NCBI RefSeq assembly: GCF_007097395.1
Contig: NZ_VKDC01000006.1
Location: 458,073 to 522,072, forward strand
Source: Fulvivirga sp. M361
GTDB taxonomy: Bacteria; Bacteroidota; Bacteroidia; Cytophagales; Cyclobacteriaceae
DNA: 64,000 nt
Reading direction: 5' to 3'
This document shows, one piece after another, positions 18,468-24,814 of the stretch. The position numbers were made by a program, and so were the translations under genes. Numbering within the stretch: position 1 is the stretch's first letter; each line of letters opens with the position of its first letter. Below the pieces are notes generated by a model that was not told the DNA's origin, did not search any database, and saw only the letters and a list, made by a program, of their open reading frames with translations.

Positions 18468-18501
18468 TATTTGATTAACGAAAGCCTGTTTTTCGCTTAA
18501 C
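18468..18501 (-). promoter_or_regulatory. Tandem operator repeats upstream of GH92 operon
   Basis: Direct repeats TATTTGATTAAC (18468-18479) and TTTTCGCTTAAC (18490-18501), 22 bp apart. The second copy is identical to the promoter-proximal repeat at the SusC operon (8226-8237). The repeats start 28 bp from the -7 element (27 at SusC) and replace a recognisable -33 box, as expected for an activator-dependent promoter. They sit in the divergent region facing the regulator gene at 18842. The remaining bases 18510-18841 hold no other clear signal, although the regulator's own promoter must be there. Confidence 0.75.
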
Positions 18502-18841
18502 TTTTATCTAATGATCGTTTTTGGGCCTTTTCTAAATAAAATGTCCTGGAAAGTTTCACTATATTTTTGGTTGGGCTTGAATCTGTATTCAGGAACCAGG
18601 GAGGTGTATCAAGCTGTGAATAAATCGATTGTTGCATAAAATAGGATAAAAAAAAGATGACAATTGGGGGTAATATTCCTTTTCAAGAAGTCAAAAAGAC
18701 AAGAATCCATTACATATTGCATTTCATGGATATAAATTTTATATTCATTCTCTAACAACGGAAACAGGGTTTTTTAACAGCACAATCTATACATCTGAAG
18801 AATTTTTTTAACCACTTTCAGAGAACAAGACCCGATCTGTC

Positions 18842-21406
18842 ATGAAAATGAAGGTACCTTTCCTGCTTATCTTATTTTTTATCTCTGATGCTGTCAGGGC
18901 CCAGGACGCACTTTGGTCAGGACTTTACTTTTCTTCGTACGAAGTTATTAAAGACAAACGCACTTCACTTAACCTTACAGCAGATGAGGCTTTTGATCTT
19001 TCCAATGGGTTTACCTTAACATTTGATGCAAACTTTAGGTCGGGTGATGGCTATTACGGCTATGTATTCCGCATGATCGATACAAAAAATAATATTGACC
19101 TGGTTTCCAATCTGGGTGCGGATTCCGTTAATTTTTGGTTGATATTAAAAGACACCACACTTATTTCATATCAGTGGAAAGATATTCCTAATGGTGGATT
19201 TGATCAATGGATGAAAGTTGAATTTCATGTTGACCCTCACAATGCGCAAATTTCTCTTTCGCTCAATAATCATAAACAAGTAAAGACATTCGATGGTCAG
19301 TTGGACCTGTCTCATCTCAATATCGTTTTTGGAGCTTGTAATTATACCTCATTTCTCAACTCAGATGTGGCCCCTATGACGTTGAAAGACGTCCGCTTAT
19401 ACGATGACAAACAAAAACTCTACAGACATTGGAAATTGTACAGGCATGGAGAGCAGAATGTTTATGATGAGGTGGCTCATGCTCCGGCAGAGGTGTTGAA
19501 CCCTTCTTGGTTGATTGACAGGCACACCCAATGGCGTCATCGGAAAAGAATAATGTTCAATAACTTAATTGGTGTAGCACAAAATAAGGCCACTGGAGAG
19601 ATCTTTTTTGCAGATGATGAGGTTTTATACAGCTATTCCACCGATTCCGATAAGTTAGATACGCTCAAATACCTGGGTGGAACACCCTTCCATTGTCTAA
19701 ACAATCATATTTTTTATTATGCCTATTCCAACGAACTCTGGTCCTATGACTTTAATAAGAACTATGTAAACAGGTTTGATTTTGCCTCTCGAAAATGGTC
19801 TGAATCGGATACCAGTTGTGCTGAGCCTGATTTATGGCATCATAACAGGTTTATTTCACCATACGACTCCTCTTTGATCACTTTTGGTGGATACGGCCAT
19901 TACACTTATAAAAGTATATTTAACCGTTTTCATCCTCAAAAAGAACTATGGGAAAAGCTTGATGTCAGTAAAAAAATCTCTCCCAGATACTTAAGCGGCA
20001 TAGGATTTCTTGATAAAAGTAATGTTTTGATTTTCGGTGGGTATGGAAGTAAATCGGGGAGGCAGGAACTTTCACCTGAATTCTACTACGACTTGTATAC
20101 TGTTGATATTGAAAAACTGTCTGTTGATAAACGCTGGTCTGCTAAAAACACTTCAGGTTTTGTGCCTTGTAACGATCTGCTCTTTGATTCGACCTCGGGA
20201 AAATTTCTAACATTATTGTACAACAGTAATTATTTTGATACTTCCCTCAAGCTTGTCAGCTTTGGGCTTGATGCTCCTGAAAAACAGGTATTTGGAGATT
20301 CCATACCCTATAAATTTCTCGATACAAAATCCTGGTGTAATCTCTATATGAATAAAACAAAATCAGAACTGATCGCTGTTACGGTCTACAACTCCGAGAT
20401 GAACCTTTATTCGTTAGCCTGCCCGCCTTTATTAGCCAGGGAGGTTTACCAGGAGGGAAATTTGCTTAATTCCAGGTCAAAGCTTTGGATCCTGATCTCC
20501 CTGTCATCAATAACTATACTTATGTTATCCATATTTTGGAACAGGAGGAAAAAGAAGAGAACAGCGCTTTCATCACCCTCTCAAACAACTCCTGTAGCCA
20601 GTTATGACGTAGCTTTTAATTCACAAAAACCAGCAGAAGATCAAAAACGGTCAGCTTTCTATTTGTTTGCAGGATTCCAGGTCTTTGATAAATCAGGGCA
20701 GGTTATTACCAGTCATTTTACTCCTACACTGAAAGAATTATTTCTGCTGATATTCCTGAATTCTTTTAAAAACGGGAAAGGAGTATCCTCTCAAATACTC
20801 AATGAAACACTATGGTTTGATAAATCAGGAGATAGTGCCCGGAACAATCGAAATGTGAATATGAGTAAACTCAGGCCACTACTGGAAGGCGTTGGTTGTA
20901 TTGAATTGTCAAAGGAGGGTACATTCTGGAAAATCAACCTCCAACAGGAGTTGTACTGCGATTACATTGAGGTCATGTATTTACTCAAAAAAATACAACA
21001 ATCAACAGAATTACCGGTTAATGAAATTCATAGAGTCATTGCAATCGCTTCCGTAGGAAAATTGCTCCCTGATGTTCAAAATGAATGGATAGATGTATTC
21101 AAGGAAGACTTTTCAAACCTGCTCATTGAAGTATTTCTTTTGCTGGCCGAGCGTATCTATGAAAAGGAACCTGACTATGATCTGCTTTATTCTATGGCTA
21201 AATGTCTGCTAAAACATGACAGCATAAACGATGAAGCTATAGCCATCAAATGTTCGGCCCTTTACAATTCCGGGAAAAAAGGACAAGCTAAGCATGCGTA
21301 CGATTCGTTTTGCCTGGAATATAGAAATTTAATGGGAACAGATTTTGATATTTCTTTTCAGGAATTACTTAAAAGGTTAGATGCCAGGTGGTCTCTACTC
21401 TCTTAG
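18842..21406 (+). CDS. Transmembrane LamG/Kelch sensor fused to SARP-type regulator
   Basis: Predicted one-component membrane-bound transcription factor of 854 residues. Signal peptide ends VRAQ (about 21). Residues about 45-205 resemble a LamG/concanavalin fold, and about 235-530 a Kelch-type propeller with LITFGGYG and VLIFGGYG blades. One membrane helix, LWILISLSSITILMLSIFW (about 547-565), is followed by basic RRKKKR, so the N-terminal part faces the periplasm. The cytoplasmic part has a SARP-like winged helix (about 602-695: LFAGFQVFDKSG, ARNNRNVNMSKLRPLLE) and a BTAD/TPR region (about 700-850: CLLKHDSINDEA, GKKGQAKHAYDSF). It is divergent from the GH92 operon, so it probably senses a glycan and activates both mannose-locus operons (inference). 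It has no histidine kinase or phospho-receiver domain, unlike a hybrid two-component sensor. Confidence 0.82.
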   Translation: MKMKVPFLLILFFISDAVRAQDALWSGLYFSSYEVIKDKRTSLNLTADEAFDLSNGFTLTFDANFRSGDGYYGYVFRMIDTKNNIDLVSNLGADSVNFWLILKDTTLISYQWKDIPNGGFDQWMKVEFHVDPHNAQISLSLNNHKQVKTFDGQLDLSHLNIVFGACNYTSFLNSDVAPMTLKDVRLYDDKQKLYRHWKLYRHGEQNVYDEVAHAPAEVLNPSWLIDRHTQWRHRKRIMFNNLIGVAQNKATGEIFFADDEVLYSYSTDSDKLDTLKYLGGTPFHCLNNHIFYYAYSNELWSYDFNKNYVNRFDFASRKWSESDTSCAEPDLWHHNRFISPYDSSLITFGGYGHYTYKSIFNRFHPQKELWEKLDVSKKISPRYLSGIGFLDKSNVLIFGGYGSKSGRQELSPEFYYDLYTVDIEKLSVDKRWSAKNTSGFVPCNDLLFDSTSGKFLTLLYNSNYFDTSLKLVSFGLDAPEKQVFGDSIPYKFLDTKSWCNLYMNKTKSELIAVTVYNSEMNLYSLACPPLLAREVYQEGNLLNSRSKLWILISLSSITILMLSIFWNRRKKKRTALSSPSQTTPVASYDVAFNSQKPAEDQKRSAFYLFAGFQVFDKSGQVITSHFTPTLKELFLLIFLNSFKNGKGVSSQILNETLWFDKSGDSARNNRNVNMSKLRPLLEGVGCIELSKEGTFWKINLQQELYCDYIEVMYLLKKIQQSTELPVNEIHRVIAIASVGKLLPDVQNEWIDVFKEDFSNLLIEVFLLLAERIYEKEPDYDLLYSMAKCLLKHDSINDEAIAIKCSALYNSGKKGQAKHAYDSFCLEYRNLMGTDFDISFQELLKRLDARWSLLS

Positions 21407-21443
21407 CAGGAAATTCGAGACCTTGCCACAGCTGTGGAATGCC

Positions 21444-21497
21444 AAACCACCCTGGTCATAGGTTTTCGATGAAGCTTTCCAAAAACCAGAGTGGTTT
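21444..21497. terminator. Possible bidirectional terminator hairpin
   Basis: AAACCACCCTGGT (21444-21456) and ACCAGAGTGGTTT (21485-21497) pair over 13 bp with one mismatch (a G-U pair in the minus transcript), enclosing 28 nt, between the convergent regulator and GH16 genes. A perfect palindrome, CCACAGCTGTGG, lies at 21426-21437. No long U-tract follows, so this is tentative. Confidence 0.4.
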
Positions 21498-21525
21498 CTC
21501 ACATTAAGATAACGGTACTTTTACC

Positions 21526-23199
21526 TTATTCGATGACGAATCTTATTTCCTTTTCTGCTGCCAGCAGGTAATAAACACCGGACCGTAAGGTTTCCACCTC
21601 TAGTTGTGCCTGCCCTTTGTATACATCGATAGTTACGCTCAATACTTTTTTGCCTGAAGGATCAAGGATAGATAATGACTGATGGCCCTCTTGCAACCCC
21701 TGAATATGCAATACGCCTTCTGTAGGGTTTGGATATATGGACACCCCGCTCATATCAAAAGGGTCAGAAGAAGTTTTGTAATCAGCGATTCGGATGTTCA
21801 TAGCTCCTTTCCTTGTCAGTATCACTTTATCAAGGTTCCACTGCCAGTCTGCGCTTCCTCCGGTCAATCGAATGATGTGGTTACCTGCTGTAAAATTAGC
21901 GGTTTGACCGGCGGTTTGGTTTTGATAGGTACTCCAACTTCCGGTGTTGGGTAGTGTGGTGGTGAAAAACGGGGTCCCTGAAACTGAAAACTGAACGGTA
22001 CGATTGTCAGCAGGAGTAGCATATTGATAAACTACCTCATAAGCCCCATCTTCGGGGATGACCACATTGTAATCCATCCAATCACCCCCATTCACATAAT
22101 TGATGATGTTACCCGCTTTGTTCGCTCCTAAAGGTACTACTCCATCGTGGTAGGTGCCTCCTGTGGCACCAAAACTTTCTGCTTCAATGATTAAGGAGGA
22201 ACCAGGACCGCCTGGAGAGTCTACAGGTTTGTATACACGGATCCAATCTACGGTGAAATTATGGTTGTCGAAGTTTGTGATCTCATCGTTGGTAGGTGTG
22301 CGACCCTGACAGGCGTTCCAATTCTGGTCTTCCATGTTGATAATAATGTCCATCTCTTTGTTAAGACCCGTTCTGTTATAGGCCTGGCGTGTTGGGGAGG
22401 TGATATTTAAAGGGTCAATTCCGTCCTTGCCATTTACGTTGTCCAGATTGTCCATGACCTTGACCAACTGACCGTCTACATAGTACTCCAGGTGAGTGGG
22501 ACTTTTCCAGTATACCCCGATACGATGCCATGCATCTGTCCAATAAGTTACGTCGCTTCTTGTGTACCACGTGCTGGCATCCCTGGGTTGGTAATCCAGG
22601 AAAGGGTTACGAATAAATACATGATGGCTTAAGTGCAATCGTCTTGACAGCCAGTCATTGCGCTGTGCTTTACCACCGTAAGCTTCCAAAATGTCAATTT
22701 CCTGGGTATCATCAGGGCTGAGTAGCCAGACATCCGAAGCCATAACAGCATTGGCAATTTTGACACGGGCTTCTACAAAGACAGGATATTTCACCCTTCT
22801 TGTAGAGGTAATACACCCGGCTCGGGTAGCGGGAAGGTTCCAGGTCTCTGAAGTTCCATCTCCATTACAATCCGCGTCAAATGATTTCATTTCTCCATTT
22901 GCCCGGGATGCCCAAATGTTTAGAACACCTCCGGATACCGCAGTGTGATCTCTTCTCCATATCGTAGGGCCGGGGCCTTCCCAAGAATTGTGATAGAAGT
23001 TGGTCCACTTATTACCAAATGTGGCAACATTTGAGGTAGGATTAAATGTGTAGTTAAAATTATCTGAAATGTCTGATTGGAGTTGCCATACTTTGCCGGC
23101 TCCGGCATTTGCGGGAACAGGTATTCCGTTCCAGTCTTGTGCTTTAACACCATTACTGAAATAAACGAGCACAAACGTTATATATATTATTTGTTTCAT
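21526..23199 (-). CDS. GH16 agarase-like enzyme with CBM6 and T9SS tail
   Basis: Secreted endo-acting beta-galactanase. 557 residues: signal peptide ending VKAQ (about 21); GH16 jelly roll (about 25-325) with catalytic EIDILE (Glu167 nucleophile, Asp169, Glu172 acid/base); DDTQ before it and RRLHLSHHVF after it are typical of beta-agarases and porphyranases. Next comes a CBM6-like domain (about 335-460: IEAESF, GGDWMDYNVVIPEDGAY, WQWNLDKVIL), then a T9SS type A sorting domain (about 485-557: VSIYPNPTEGVLHIQG). Agarase is the best guess; porphyran or carrageenan-like substrates are possible. It is a single gene with its own upstream operator and structured leader, so it is probably controlled separately from the mannose locus. 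Confidence 0.88.
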   Translation of the reverse strand: MKQIIYITFVLVYFSNGVKAQDWNGIPVPANAGAGKVWQLQSDISDNFNYTFNPTSNVATFGNKWTNFYHNSWEGPGPTIWRRDHTAVSGGVLNIWASRANGEMKSFDADCNGDGTSETWNLPATRAGCITSTRRVKYPVFVEARVKIANAVMASDVWLLSPDDTQEIDILEAYGGKAQRNDWLSRRLHLSHHVFIRNPFLDYQPRDASTWYTRSDVTYWTDAWHRIGVYWKSPTHLEYYVDGQLVKVMDNLDNVNGKDGIDPLNITSPTRQAYNRTGLNKEMDIIINMEDQNWNACQGRTPTNDEITNFDNHNFTVDWIRVYKPVDSPGGPGSSLIIEAESFGATGGTYHDGVVPLGANKAGNIINYVNGGDWMDYNVVIPEDGAYEVVYQYATPADNRTVQFSVSGTPFFTTTLPNTGSWSTYQNQTAGQTANFTAGNHIIRLTGGSADWQWNLDKVILTRKGAMNIRIADYKTSSDPFDMSGVSIYPNPTEGVLHIQGLQEGHQSLSILDPSGKKVLSVTIDVYKGQAQLEVETLRSGVYYLLAAEKEIRFVIE

Positions 23200-23296
23200 T
23201 GTTCTTTAAATTTTCGTTGTTCTTAAAACCGGGTCAACTAACTTCTGAGGTTAGAAAATCCCGATGAATAAGGTTCAGGTTAAGTAGTATGAAAGC

Positions 23297-23346
23297 GTCA
23301 AAGAGGCCAGTTACAAGAGATTCTTTTTGACTGGCTTAGGAGGTCG
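23297..23346 (-). promoter_or_regulatory. Structured GH16 leader with mutually exclusive stems
   Basis: In the minus-strand leader, GCCAGT (23335-23330) can pair with ACTGGC (23311-23306), or GTCAAA (23331-23326) with TTTGAC (23302-23297). The two stems share bases and cannot form together. The element is preceded by the 14-base motif at 23333-23346 that is also in the SusC leader. It may be an attenuator; this is inference from sequence only. Confidence 0.3.
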
Positions 23347-23438
23347 TTTTTTGTAATGTTTACTTGAGTAAATTTTTTTATTGACATAGTTTTAATGTTT
23401 GGATTTGAAAATAATTAACCCATAAGTGACTATCCATC

Positions 23439-23470
23439 GGCCGTTGGTTATTCACTTTGGTCATCGGTTA
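23439..23470 (-). promoter_or_regulatory. Direct-repeat operator candidate upstream of GH16
   Basis: GGCCGTTGGTTA (23439-23450) and GGTCATCGGTTA (23459-23470) are direct repeats 20 bp apart, reading TAACCRAYGRCC toward GH16, about 240 bp upstream of its start. The spacing resembles the mannose-locus operators but the sequence differs. I found no clean TAnnTTTG element downstream. Confidence 0.4.
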
Positions 23471-23644
23471 CGCTGTCAATATTTTAATAAAAACTTAAAA
23501 CTCGAAGAAAGTCAACTGGACAAAAACTGAACACGTGCAAAACAATCAACATACGATCATTTAGGATATCTGCATTTTGAAAAACTGGACTCATTTGAAT
23601 GAGACCGTGTTGATGATGGCAGCAGTGAGATGGCAGTGTTTAAT

Positions 23645-23803
23645 ATGAGGTATTACCGGGACATCCCTTTTTCGTTAACGTTGTATCTTCTGCTCACGTT
23701 TTCTGATTGTGGGATCGCTTCACACCGTGCTTTGGCCAGCGCAACTGTGTCCGCGACGACGAGAAAAATAAAAGACAGAGAGGATACTTTCTTTTACTCT
23801 TGA
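23645..23803 (+). CDS. Possible 52-residue exported small protein
   Basis: An ATG-started frame (another ATG in frame at 23630) encoding MRYYRDIPFSLTLYLLLTFS then DCGIASHR.., which looks like a hydrophobic signal ending near a cysteine, followed by a short basic/acidic tail. It is antisense to its neighbours and has no recognisable family. It may be chance or a remnant. The rest of 23471-23828 holds nothing I can name. Confidence 0.2.
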   Translation: MRYYRDIPFSLTLYLLLTFSDCGIASHRALASATVSATTRKIKDREDTFFYS

Positions 23804-23828
23804 CGCCATCGCGACGATAAATTAACAT

Positions 23829-24004
23829 TTAATCCAAAACACTTAACCTTCTGGAAAATGAATTGTCATCTAATATCAACCTTAAAACATAAATGCCTTT
23901 TGGTAAATGTGGCAGTTTTATTTTGATGGAATTTGACGGCTGACTTGTTGTAAACTGGTAGGAGAGGTCAATATTGTATCCGTTGGCACTGACGAGATGA
24001 ACTT
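23829..24004 (-). pseudogene. Orphan duplicate of a T9SS sorting tail
   Basis: About 175 bp nearly identical to the 3' end of the haloperoxidase-like gene (24814-24989). It encodes VHLVSANGYNIDLSYQFTTS and ends FSRRLSVLD, against FSRRLSILD in the intact gene. Similarity begins at the stop codon and breaks off abruptly after GAGATGAACTT. No catalytic domain precedes it, so it is the surviving tail of a deleted paralogue or a partial duplication. A 63-residue frame reaching to 24020 exists but is unlikely to be a functional protein. Confidence 0.8.
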
Positions 24005-24066
24005 CTTTCCTGACTTCCACACTGGGACACCCATTACTTTAAACCGATATGTCTGCGTTATGATTT

Positions 24067-24100
24067 TCCCCAGCTGGCGGGGGCCAGTGGGTGGAGCTTT
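24067..24100 (+). repeat. Left inverted repeat bracketing DUF559 gene
   Basis: GC-rich repeat with core GCTGGCGGGGGCCAG. Its reverse complement matches 24505-24538 with about three mismatches, and the inner 25 bases (24067-24091) match at 23 positions. It lies 15 bp past the DUF559 stop codon. The core can fold on itself, as REP elements do. Confidence 0.7.
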
Positions 24101-24115
24101 GGCATGTTTTTCAAT

Positions 24116-24475
24116 TCAACTCGCAATGCTACTGAAAACTCGATCTATTTGCTGTAGCACTTCTTCATCAGTATACTTCAAAACCGTGAAACCATGTTTT
24201 TCGAGGTCTGAGGTTCTCTTCTTGTCGTTTAGAGCTATACCCTGGTAGGTATGTGTAATTCCATCAACTTCTATAATGAGATTTAACTCCTTACACATAA
24301 AATCGTCGATATAGTTTAGAACAGGCCTTTGTCTGCGGAATTGGTATCTCTTCATCATTCTTGCTTTCAACACATACTTCCATAAGCACGCTTCAGCCTT
24401 AGTCATATCTGATCTTAGCGCTTTGGCGAATGGCTGAAGCTTCTTGTTGCAATGACTATTGTTTTGGTTGGTCAT
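24116..24475 (-). CDS. DUF559 Vsr-like endonuclease-fold protein
   Basis: 119 residues from the ATG at 24475. The longer frame to 24580 would translate through the GC-rich repeat and is rejected. It matches the DUF559 family (very-short-patch-repair-like PD-(D/E)XK fold): FAKALRSDMTKAEACLWKYV, the helix-strand KARMMKRYQFRRQRPV, and the catalytic region LNLIIEVDGITH with EVDG supplying metal ligands, then DLEKHGFTVLKYTDEEV. The role is unproven; family members are suspected nucleases and are common in Bacteroidota genomes. It is bracketed by inverted repeats at 24067-24100 and 24505-24538 and by a duplicated T9SS tail, which suggests a mobile or recombination-prone unit. Confidence 0.85.
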   Translation of the reverse strand: MTNQNNSHCNKKLQPFAKALRSDMTKAEACLWKYVLKARMMKRYQFRRQRPVLNYIDDFMCKELNLIIEVDGITHTYQGIALNDKKRTSDLEKHGFTVLKYTDEEVLQQIDRVFSSIAS

Positions 24476-24504
24476 ATTATTTGGGTTTATGTTTAGAGTT
24501 ATGT

Positions 24505-24538
24505 GAAGATCCACCCCCTGGCCCCCGCCAGCGGGGGA
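24505..24538 (-). repeat. Right inverted repeat bracketing DUF559 gene
   Basis: Inverted partner of 24067-24100, in the 5' leader of the DUF559 gene, 30 bp upstream of its ATG. Core CTGGCCCCCGCCAGCGGGGG folds back on itself (CCCCC/GGGGG and TGGC/GCCA). The following 24539-24814 shows no gene or named signal. Confidence 0.7.
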
Positions 24539-24814
24539 AACATTTCGATAGAAATCAATCCAGTTTTTCAATATTTCCATTAGCTGAAATTAAATCATCC
24601 AATGCAAAAATCTCACTTTTATCTAAGACAGCCTTTGTTAGCTTTTTCACAAACAAACGCCCAAAAACTTACACAAATAACCGTTGGAACACCCTATTAA
24701 GACAGAATGAAAACTTAAAAGTATAATAATTAGTAAGTTATGAAATCATTGAATTTAGGTTGCGGAAGTCAGGAGAGATCATACTTGCTTTTGATCTTCT
24801 ATAATGAATTACGT

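Noticed and set aside
23439-23470. GH16 operator as another copy of the mannose-locus operator
   Set aside because: The half-site sequence (TAACCRAYGRCC) and 20-bp spacing differ from GTTAAGCGAAAA at 22 bp.
24476-24580. Longer DUF559 start at 24580
   Set aside because: It would translate through the GC-rich inverted repeat; the family-like N terminus begins at the ATG at 24475.
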